A DNA stretch of 37,649 nucleotides from Chromera velia (lineage: Eukaryota > Sar > Chromeraceae). Position numbers and translations under genes: made by a program. Every line of letters begins with the position of its first letter. The stretch's first letter is position 1. The notes below the pieces were generated by a model. The model saw nothing but the letters and a program-made list of their open reading frames with translations. It made no database searches and was not told the DNA's origin. The DNA is taken from contig JAHBMJ010001627.1 of assembly GCA_018398765.1 (NCBI GenBank), positions 72,385 through 110,033 on the forward strand, read 5' to 3'. Positions 11,127-19,557 of this stretch are shown piece after piece.

Positions 11127-12184
11127 GATCTTGATATTTTTTTTTAAAGTGGACATTAGGTTCAGGGAGGTAGGGAGATCATATCCCGGAGATGTTGATT
11201 AGGTATATAGATATTAATAGATATTATCTATGAGTTATACCGCCTATACGTTATTTTTATTTTCGATAGTTTTAGAAATAAAGATGAACACTCGCTTTTC
11301 ATATTCTAGTTTATATTAGTTCACATCATTTAACCCTCAATCATCAATTTAACATCATTCTATATAGATGTTCACCGATATTTTATATAGGCATTAACTT
11401 AAAGTTCTTTCCTAGTTTTCATTAGTTTTCATTCGAGTTTATTCCTATTTATTCCCGTTCTTCTTCATTGTGTTCTAGCTGTTAATCTCCATTAATATCT
11501 TTTCGCTGTCAGCCTAGCTGCTAGCTCTATGACTCATTTGATCGACTTCACACTAAGACTTAACTCTCCTCTCTTTGAATGCCTCTAGTAATGCCTTCTC
11601 CTGCCGTTCACAGATGTTAGACACTTCTTATCCCTCTGTATCCCTCTGTCATAACCAGCGCGCTTCCCATTCTCCCTTCCTCCCAGCTTCCCCTCGATCC
11701 TCTGGTCGCTGGAATGTTTTAAGTGCCCTCCGGCGCTTAATTCTCTTTCCGGGACCATGCCATAATAGGAGCGATTCGGCCATGCAATGATCAAGGTCAG
11801 TCATCTCAATCGAAGAACTGTATATATCTCTGTTGCAGTTCCTCTACCCTACTTCTGTCAGCAGAGAAATAAGGGTGAAGCCTGCCTCCACTTAGTCTGT
11901 TTGAGGTCCATTTTTTGCTTATCATAAGAGTCGGCAAGAAATTTGTGTAACCTTCGTTCAACAACACTCACCCTGGTCCGGAGTCACCCAATCAATTCAG
12001 TCCTGGAACCACCGTTGTCTACGATAGAATTTGCCAGTTGTGTACCCGCGTATTCTTTATATATTCGGCAACGAATTACTTTGTTCAATCATTTATCATG
12101 CAGATGGACTTAATAACTGACGCACGAGGGTGCATCTCGCCTCGGCAACAGCCCTAAACTCTGTTGCCCCCCCCCTCCGCCGAA

Positions 12185-13373
12185 GTTTTGGGGACTGTGG
12201 CCCGTTTTCGAAGACTGAGCGGGGCCTCTAGCGCTAATTCGCCAGTCAAACAGAAAAGGCAGCCTGTGCTCCATCCTCTCTGGACAGGAACTCGCGAGAG
12301 CGAATGGACGGAACTCTCTGGTTCCTCTCTCCACGGCTCCCCCCTGATTCGGTCTCCGCACGCGTCCCCCCGACTGCGCCCTCGCCACCTATGCCAAAGA
12401 ACCTCAAAAATGTTGTTTGAAGAGAGAAGAGTGATGGGTGTGGTCGATCAGGTGATCAGTAACAGAATGGAAGAGATCCGGAAAGCAGTAGGAGAAGGCG
12501 TGGCACTCAGTTTTTTGAAAGGGCGGTTCAGGGAGGGCAGGCTGAACTTCCGGAGAATGTGGAGTGAGTCCAGCATGGACCTCTCAATGGGGGTCAGCTT
12601 TGACATGACTGCGGTTTCAGAGCCAAGAAGAGGACACTCGAAAACAGAGCCCGATCTTTTGCTTCGCCTCGAGAAGGTCGATGAAACTGATGAAAAAAAA
12701 GAAAACCCGTTTTTCCGTGTGTGCGACGATGATGCAAAGAGTATATCCGACATCGATCCACCTTCTATCAGTGACACTGGAAGTGTCCAGTCTCCTACGG
12801 CTACGCAATGCAAATCTTCATACCAAAAGAGGAAAACCTCCAGTCATGTGGCCAGGGCATTAACAGACATTGGGGACACTCAGTCAGTCTTCAGTCCTCT
12901 TGCGCTCCCTGCTCGCCCCCCTCCCTCTCTTGACGGTGTGACGTGTCCAAAAAGCTCTGGACGGCGTCTTATCACCAAAAGAGGGGGAAACCTAAGTGAG
13001 AGCGAGACTGGAGGCGATGCCCGGTCCCCCTCGATTGCCCCCCTACCTCCTCCTAGTCCTCTTTCTGCCCAACTACATGGATACTCCCCTCAACACGGCA
13101 GCACAATCGGCACCTCTCGAATTCGTGCTTCTCGTTTCTCCTCCCGTGCCTCTGTGCATGGACTCTGCTGCCGCCTCTCTTGCTGCCTCCCTCAGACTGC
13201 TGCCTCCAGTGGAACAGAGGGGACACCTGCTCTCTTCACCTTCAGAGGCATCCGATTCGGTTGGCCCGGGCCCGATAGCGATCATCAGCGTCACTGACCA
13301 GGAGGGGATAGAGAACTTGACCTCCAGCTCCAGTGCCAGGCCCCAGCAGAAACGAAGGGACGACAGAGGATGA
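12185..13373 (+). CDS. Unrecognised Ser/Pro-rich protein, probably two exons
   Basis: I do not recognise this gene. One frame is open from after a stop at 12155-12157; its first ATG is at 12410 and the peptide begins MLFEERRVMGVVDQVIS. The segment before that ATG also looks coding (TVARFRRLSGASS...), so an upstream exon joining near the pyrimidine tract at 12166-12184 is possible. The middle contains SKTEPDLLLRLEKVDE and SISDIDPPSISDTGS, an acidic, Ser-rich, probably disordered region. After about 13100 the better frame is a different one (DSAAASLAASL, IAIISVTDQEGIENL) ending at TGA 13371-13373. A short intron 12996-13056 (GTGAGA to CCTAG), or one ending at 13101 (GGCAG), joins the two frames in phase. 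A sequencing frameshift is the alternative. A donor-like GTAAGT follows the stop at 13385. Confidence 0.5.
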
Positions 13374-13704
13374 AAGCCAACACCGTAAGTCTGTCGTAAA
13401 AAGAAACAATTAAACGTAATTTGGATTTCGAATCGTATGAAGAAAGAATGTGTGGGTATAGAGAGGGAAGTAGAGCAAAACAGGTAAAAAAATCAAAAGA
13501 GTAGGCACAAATGCACTTGACAGCTTTACACTATCTTACCAATTCTAGCTGTCTCTAGAGCTGTCTCTGTGTCTGCCTCTCAAACACGATCCAGATCTTA
13601 CTTGTTCTTGGTGCATGTGCTTTCCTCGTTCTATCGATCTATCGATTCATGCACAGATCTCTCTATGCAAGAATCCAGCCATCCATCACTCTGTATGGAT
13701 GCAG

Positions 13705-13975
13705 TGCTCCCGATCTCATAGCGGTCCGTGCTCTAAGGGCAAGATCTGTCCCCGAGGTGCACCAAATGAATCCGGAGATCGTGGATGTCTTTGGGGAACG
13801 CCTGAACCTGAGCGAGAAGCCGACCCTCATGTGCCCTCCCACCAAGGACTTGGTGGCTTCGGCTTTCGGTGCCTTTTGTCCCTCTACCCCCACTGCTGGA
13901 GGGGCTCTGCGAAGTGTTGTATCCCTCCAGCCAAAACGGAAAGGACGAAAAACTACTCCGTCAGTCAATCGATAA
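13705..13975 (+). CDS. Repeated terminal-exon unit A
   Basis: After the acceptor GGATGCAG this 271-nt unit reads, in incoming phase 2, SAPDLIAVRALRARSVPEVH then QMNPEIVDVFGERLNLSEK and ends in TGA... or TAA-type stop at 13973-13975 after a basic tail. It is clearly homologous to unit B: the same acceptor phase, the same length, and most base differences are at third codon positions (for example GAT/GAC, GTC/GTT, CCC/CCT), which is good evidence that the frame is translated and selected. The KYSWE block of units B and C is absent here. Which upstream exon it splices to is unresolved: the block ending at 13373 has no open phase-2 donor that I can see. Confidence 0.5.
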
Positions 13976-14322
13976 AACAAAGAAAAAAAATTTCTATTCT
14001 TGACAGACATGGAGGGCATGCACGCGTGAGCGTAGTTAGCTGCGTGTCGACCGCTTTTGTTCGGCGGCGTCCTTCCCAAAGCTCGAAGCCCTTAATTGTC
14101 ATTCGACTCGAGTCCACCTTCATTTGCCTCTTCAATGCCCTCCAGATCCTTGATCTTGACTGTTTTCTGTGTTTTTGCTTCCTTTGATAATCTTACGGCA
14201 TGTTAATTGTGTCGACCCGTACAGAAAGAAAGCGATAGATGAATCAATCAATCGATCGATTGATTCATACAAGCATGCATGAATTCATCCATGTATCTAT
14301 CCGTCTATCTGTCGATGTGCAG

Positions 14323-14593
14323 CGCTCCCGACCCGATGGTGGTCCGTGCTGTGAGGGCGAAGTCTGTTCCTGACGTGCACCAACTGAATCATCATCTGGA
14401 GATCTTTGGAGACCGCCTAAACCAGAGCGAGAAGCAGAGCAAGGTCGAGACTACGAGGAAGAAGTACAGCTGGGAGTCTATGCAGCTTAAACAGCAACAG
14501 CAACAGCAGCATGCGGCTTCGGCTTTCGGCCCCGTCTCTCCTTCTGGGGCTTCGGGAATTCTGCCGAGTATCGTCCCTCCGCGGACAGTGTAA
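14323..14593 (+). CDS. Repeated terminal-exon unit B
   Basis: After the acceptor ATGTGCAG this 271-nt unit reads SAPDPMVVRAVRAKSVPDVH, QLNHHLEIFGDRLNQSEK, then TTRKKYSWESMQLK, a CAG-coded Gln run, and ASAFGPVSPS before its own stop at 14591-14593. Its first half matches unit A and its KYSWE block matches unit C, so it is the most complete member. Function unknown. Downstream of the stop there is no further open frame in this phase, so it is a terminal exon or the last exon of a small separate gene. Confidence 0.5.
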
Positions 14594-15304
14594 ATCAAAA
14601 AAGGCGCCCTGCTAGGCGAAAGGAGAAGGTCAACCGCACGGTGCGTTAAGAAGTCAGACCAGCACTTCTGCGGCTTTCCCATGTCGTCTTCTCTTTTCTT
14701 CCAGTATCGAAGCCATGTATCTGGCTTAATTTCTTACTTACGACCCTTTCCTTTCCGACCTCATCTACTGCTTGGCTCTCTCTTTTTTGTCCATCTCTTC
14801 TCCTCTCTCTGTGTCATACGGGGATGATCTCCATCAGACATCGATTTGGTCCTCCCAGTTTCTTGCAGTATCCTCTTTTCTTTTTTGCCTAGTTGATCAG
14901 CATTTCTAGCTGTCAGATCCAACAGCCCGGCCGCATCACAGTGGAAAGGAAAGGAGGTGCATGTCGACGGGAAGAGGCCTGAGGGAGATGCAGAGAGAGC
15001 CCTCTGCATTCAGGTACAAACGATTTCTATTTTATGAATCTCCATCAGAAGCCACCTTAACTTCTTTTCTCTGAATGTATTCGTCGCATCAGCTGATCCG
15101 GTATAAGGGTGGTACTGGATGCTAATTGAGGCAGAAAGACTTCCTTTATTGCGTTTTTAATTTTCACTTGGCTTCTGGGAAAACCGAACACACTTATGCA
15201 ACGGCAGAGTGTTTCTGTCAAGTCCCTTGTCATGTTCAAAAAGAAGCCTACTTCGAGTACTCAAACCTGTTCTCTGCTCTCTACTTCTCCCCGACCCCTT
15301 GCAG

Positions 15305-15485
15305 AAAGCAAAACCGGAGAGGCATGTTCAGACGACAGAAGTCCCGTTCGGAGCCTGCCATCCAGAAGGTTCAGGACAGTCTGACAACGAGGGAGAAGTA
15401 CAGCTGGGAGGCGATGCAGGTCAGGCAACATGAGCAAGAGTTGATGGATAAGTGGGGAGGGGCGGTGAGTCCGAAGGGTTGGTGA
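15305..15485 (+). CDS. Repeated terminal-exon unit C (diverged)
   Basis: After the acceptor CCCTTGCAG this 181-nt unit, also incoming phase 2, reads MFRRQKSRSEPAIQKVQDSL, TTREKYSWEAMQVRQHEQEL and ends GAVSPKGW with a stop at 15483-15485. TTREKYSWEAMQ aligns with TTRKKYSWESMQ of unit B and is similar at DNA level too; RQKSRSEP is a looser match to RAKSVPDV. The SAPD start is lost. Another frame across 15196-15384 is also open, so the frame call rests on the homology to unit B. Confidence 0.45.
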
Positions 15486-16820
15486 GCTTGTTCTCTCATG
15501 TACTCAATTGAGCAAACAGAGAAAGAAGCCTACTCGGGCTTGTAGAGGATGGAAAAGGAAGTCGTGCATGGGCATAGGGGAACGAAGAGGACAAGAAAGT
15601 GAGCGGGGGATTCTCGGATAATTCGGCGGTCATTGCTTTATTATTCATTCAGTCGTCTCTTTTTCGAGAAAACTTTGCCAGCAGAAGCAGCAAGCGTCGA
15701 TTCAATCCACTCGAATTGAATTTAGGGAAGGCTCACATCGGGTCAGGTCACCGTGATGCGAAGTACAAAGTTTTTGAAGAAGAAAAAGATGGCAGTCGAG
15801 AGAAGAGAAGAGAACATTTTAAAGGAAACATTGTGTCGAGATGTCGCGGTAATGAATTCTGTCCATCCATGATGATGTCGCTCTTTTGTTATTCTTTTTG
15901 CCATGCAGAGCTATTGGAAGTTTGAAGGAAGTCTTCCTTTCATTGCTCCGAAACCTCGTCTGTTTTCCAGAGAAACGTCCCCTCTAGCTGGTTGTTTTTT
16001 TTTTTCTTTCGTATGCGCCTATATTGCAATGTTAACTTCAGGTTACTTCTGAAGCCGTCGTAACCTCTGCTTTGCCTCCGAGCATCCTCCGCTCGATCTT
16101 TCTGTTTTTATTCCATTGTATTGCTAGGCGTGTAACAAGGAGCGACGAAAAAGGGGGGATCTTTCTCCATCTTTCTCCCGTTTTTCTTTTCAGAGGGTCT
16201 AAAACAAAAACCTTTCTTGTTTTCTTTTTGCTGTGACTCGTGTTTTCCACTGCTTTTTTCTGTCAAAATTGTGCCGCTGAAACTTTAGAGGGGTAAAATA
16301 ATGACTTTGACTGTCGTGGTGGTTTGATCGGTGATCTGCACTTTTCGAAGGGGCTGGCATTGCGATCGAGGCATTGCTAGTCTAAGCAGTCTTTGGTTGA
16401 AACTTCCTGAGCTAGTTCCTGAGCCATACAAGTTTCTTGCATGCACGCACTTGATCGAAATGTGTGATCAGAGGAGATTGAATCGGTTGTTTCATACTAG
16501 ATCTTAGAACAAAAGACCTTTTCAAGATGGTGTTGAAAGCTACGGCAGCAAAAAGCTTAGTCAACCAACTATAATTCAAAGTTTCTTTATATAATTGATA
16601 AAATATATCTAATTTATTGTTAATTTTAATAATTTATGTAAGGCATAATACTCTGACATATCATAAGATCGACAAAAAACTAAATCAAAAACAGTCCAGG
16701 AGATGATTGCCCTTTTATCGCCGTTCTAGCGGTAAAAAAAATGCAAACTGTAGTTAAAACTTTAAAGAATTCAATGCTTTTATCAAACTTATAAAAGTGA
16801 AGTTGAAGTTCATATTGATA

Positions 16821-17592
16821 CTAGGCGACGCACAGTGGTAAAAAAAAAAAAAAATCTGAAAACGTCTATTCTTTTTTTTATTTATTTAAAATTTTATTGT
16901 ATATGTAAAAAAAAATAAAGGTTAAATGACTAGCTTCAACTAGAGTTTGAATTATATCGAAGTAGAATGGTTGTAAGATGTTTTCTAGGTCGACAGCTTT
17001 GTATCTGAAGAACTGTATGAAGATGCTGAAGACGAGGAGGAGAAGGAGGATGAGCAAGGTGATGATGCAGATACAGCGGCCAGCCATGAAAATATGTTCA
17101 ACCAAGAGCATGAGTCGATACCGTGTGGGGATGATACTGAAGTGGCTGCAGAATTTACGAGAAAGAAAGGGCGGATGCAAGTCAATGTGAATGCAAAACA
17201 AGAAGACATGGTTAGTTTTTTTAACAGACACAAAAAAGAGAAGAGAGAAAAGTCTGGTGACAGTGCAGTTAAACAAGGGAAAAAAGATCGGTTGGTCCAT
17301 GTTCAACAAAGTCGATGATGGAATGGTGAAGACACTAGTAGAGACACTAGTAGAGACAAACGTACAATAACAACTAGGACTAGAACTAGGGTTGAAACTA
17401 GGGTTGAAAGATGTTTAAAACTTTGAGTTGAGTAATAAGTTCGCGAGGAAGTTAGTTTAAAAGTACTTCTAAAAGGTGCTCCTCTAGGTGCTCCTAGAGG
17501 TGCTCTAGGAAATCCTTTGTAGAAAAAAAGAAAAAAAAAAAATCTGGAAAGGTCTATTTTTTTTTTTTTTTTTACCACTGTGCGTCGCCTAG
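16821..17592 (+). mobile_element. 772-bp Mutator-like element with 9-bp target duplication
   Basis: The left end reads CTAGGCGACGCACAGTGGTA followed by a long A run. The right end, reverse-complemented, begins with the same 20 bases followed by an A run. The flanking 9-mer ATATTGATA is identical at 16812-16820 and 17593-17601. A perfect TIR with a 9-bp duplication is the classic signature of Mutator-like elements (MULEs). Just inside both ends the motif TCTGRAAASGTCTATT sits in direct orientation between A and T runs, so each end can also fold on itself. The interior holds an acidic coding fragment (separate entry) and degenerate tandem repeats (AGTAGAGACACT; ACTAGGGTTGAA). No transposase is recognisable, so the element is non-autonomous. 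Confidence 0.85.
16989..17318 (+). pseudogene. Acidic/lysine-rich coding fragment carried by the TIR element
   Basis: After an acceptor-like TTTTCTAG the frame is open for 109 codons: VDSFVSEELYEDAEDEEEKE, then a middle with CGDDTEVAAEFTRKKGRMQV, and a basic end FFNRHKKEKREKSGDS, stopping at 17316-17318. Composition is acidic first, lysine-rich after, with no family I recognise. It lies wholly inside the TIR element. It is either the N-terminal exon remnant of a transposase or a captured piece of a host gene (Pack-MULE style). No ATG begins the frame at its left edge; the first in-frame ATG is 17094. Confidence 0.45.
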
Positions 17593-17823
17593 ATATTGAT
17601 AGCTAGTCCAAGCCAAGGCCGGGGCCGGGAGAATACTAGGGAGAATACGACAGGAGTTAATCATGCCGCAATTCGGAACGTCAGTTGTATCTTCTGATAT
17701 CCTAAAGCGCCAGCTCTGCAGGAGCGGCGAAATCCGAATTTGTTGTCCATGAGCGCCAAAGAGAAAGACAGTCTGTAATGAGTTTTGAGCGCGTAGCTGT
17801 CAGAGAACACTGTCGGGGGCCTT

Positions 17824-18682
17824 CTATCCTCCGGCTTCTTCCCCCAGTGCGAGAGGGGTTTCGATCAAAAACGCTTTGGTTTCTCCCGTCAATTCAGGGG
17901 CTCTCGCAAACGCGCCTCTTCCCTTGGAATCTCTCCATGAGGCATACTGAAGCTCTGCCACAATCTTCGTGCTCCTCTCCGTCACAGACTTCTGAGAAGC
18001 GACACTGGTGGCCTCCACGAACACACACGTGTAACCGCGTTTCCGCGCTGCTTCTGCGCTCCGCTGATAACCCTGTCGCTGCAGCCGATGTCCCCGAAAG
18101 TCTTTGTGAACGCATGCGAGGGAGAACTTGAGGGTCTTTTCGGGTTCAAAAGCGGACGGCGTCTCGCGGGCTTTGTGCAGGTCCTGCATCAATCCACAGT
18201 GAATGAGCCACCGACTGACGGCCATTGATTGGCATTAAGGCACTGGCAGTATTCTTGAGGCAATGCACAGGCAAGATAGGGTTTGTGAAGGTGCACGTAT
18301 GCACAGAGACTGTATCTTGCAAACACTCTCGACTGACCTGAAAAAAATCTCCGACAGAGGCGAAGTACTGGGCACCAGGCGCGTCGGAGGGGAGGTCAGG
18401 GCACTTGCGCGTGCTCTTGTGTGCAAGAAACGCTGCAACAATCTTCCCTTCCTTCTTGTCTTTTGCAACCCAAGACAGGTCTCCCTCTCCATCCTCCAGA
18501 CTCTCCACGACTGCGGGCGCGACGCAGACCCTCACATACTGTGCCATCGCTTCCTTGTTCCCACCCTCGTCAGAGACTGTCAGAGGTTCTGCTTCTGCAA
18601 AGCACTCTCCGATGAGTTCTGCCGCCTCCTCCAGTTCTTCCCGTGTTGTGACGGGAAAGAATGTCACAGGCGAAGATTCCAT
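17824..18682 (-). CDS. GNAT-family N-acetyltransferase
   Basis: Two exons on the minus strand, 18682-18338 and 18183-17824, join in phase 0 to 705 nt (234 aa), a normal size for a single GNAT domain. The donor is GTCAGT after TTTCAG and the acceptor GATGCAG. The N-terminal half, beginning MESSPVTFFPVTTREELEEA, contains ECFAEAEPLT and SWVAKDKKEGKIVAAFLAH, matching the first helix and beta strands of the fold. Exon 2 contains SLACVHKDFRGHRLQRQGY followed by a helix and CVFVEATSVASQ, the acetyl-CoA pyrophosphate-loop region and strand 5. The loop reads RGHRL where R-G-x-G is usual. The layout resembles the arylalkylamine/polyamine acetyltransferase branch, but the substrate cannot be read from sequence. 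An upstream in-frame ATG at 18796 would add 39 residues. I prefer 18682 because a long pyrimidine tract and CAG just before it look like a leader intron. It is divergent from the RBR gene. Confidence 0.75.
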
Positions 18683-19557
18683 TTGGTCTGCTTGATGCTG
18701 GGGGGGCGGGGGGGATACAGCAGAAGAAGTAGAGGAAGGGGGACTTGCGGGAAGACAATGGAATTCGGGGTGGAAGAGACGAAAGAATTCTTGCATATAT
18801 CCAAGAGTTTTGGCGTCGGCGGGCGGATGCTTCCTCTTGGCTTAATTGGCTGTGCTTGTTCTGCAAACGAGAGACGTTCCTTGCCGTCTCCTTCCTCTCT
18901 CACAGAGCTGCAAGGACCGGGTCTTTTCTCGGTGAAGAACTGCTCACCTAAACAAACTTGGATATGCTGGAGCTTGGAGGCCAATCGGCTTGATTTGGAG
19001 GAATGGTAGCGAAGCAAATAGTGCCGTCTACTCAGTGTCATCTGTATACGTGTCAGTGTTTATCAGACTGTGCAGTGTGCATACACAAGCATAGCCGATT
19101 TTGGCCCCGGAAACTTTTCTGCGGCACTTTCAGAATTTCAGATTCGTACATGCATGGCAGAATTTCGCTTTCGAGGGTCGCTCGCACACCCCCAGAGTGT
19201 AAAAGCCGAATCTGAGGCTTCATGCCGTGGCCCCGGCAGTTCCGCCGCTGTGTGCGTTACCTTCAAAAATTGGCGGGGGCCACGGCTCCGTGTCAATCTG
19301 ACGTCGGATCGAAGCGCAAGTCATGCACATGCGCAACTCGGCAACTTCAAAAGAAAAATAGGAACCATATCGGAACCACAATGGAACCAAAACAAACATG
19401 AGAAGGCTTCGCATGAGGTTGCTCTCTCAGAGTCTCAGTTCTGATAACTTCATGCACAGACTTGCCAACTCATCTGCTACCTTACCAGATCCTCTGAAGT
19501 GATCCACCCGATTTTATTTCGTTTCTGAAAGATCACAGCAGCTGGATCTACAAGTCC
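18683..19557. other. Divergent intergenic region between GNAT and RBR genes
   Basis: About 875 bp separate the two start codons, so both genes must take their promoters from here. I see no TATA-like element that I would trust and no supported ORF. A possible GNAT leader intron lies at its left edge, ending at the CAG just before 18695. Confidence 0.5.

Larger units (their letters stand above)
10680..11172. mobile_element. 493-bp non-autonomous TIR transposon with 8-bp target duplication
   Basis: The left end begins TACCTCCGTGAACCTAAG and the right end, reverse-complemented, begins TACCTCCCTGAACCTAAT. The inverted repeat continues through TCCACTT for about 30 bp with four mismatches. The bases just outside are identical, GGGAGATC, at 10672-10679 and 11173-11180, a perfect 8-bp target duplication. 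Inside are three short GC-rich hairpins with a GCA loop, and the segment GGCCGCA...AGATAGGTTTGAAC / GGCCGCA...GGATAGACTTAATT is repeated in direct orientation before the first and third hairpins. There is no ORF. Eight-bp duplications are typical of hAT-type elements and also fit some MULEs; the TIR does not let me choose a superfamily. Confidence 0.82.
8155..12100. other. Gene-free interval with microsatellites and a TIR element
   Basis: No supported gene. It contains a long CTTT array, a GT array, a short CTG run near 9426-9442, and the 493-bp TIR element at 10680-11172. From about 10550 to 11570 the DNA is clearly more AT-rich than the gene-bearing parts. The longest open frame (minus strand, 8506-9585) runs through the CTTT and GT arrays and is translated repeat. 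Confidence 0.6.
15486..17823. other. Gene-free interval around a Mutator-like element
   Basis: Apart from the TIR element at 16821-17592 I see no supported gene. The part from about 16540 to 16990 is strongly AT-rich with A and T homopolymers. Short open frames at 15599-15925 and 16038-16250 have no recognisable similarity and no clear splice partners. Confidence 0.55.

Noticed and set aside
16878-17309. Minus-strand hydrophobic frame (143 aa) across the Mutator-like element
   Set aside because: It is the complement of the acidic/lysine-rich plus frame plus A/T homopolymers, which produces Phe/Leu/Ser-rich artefacts.
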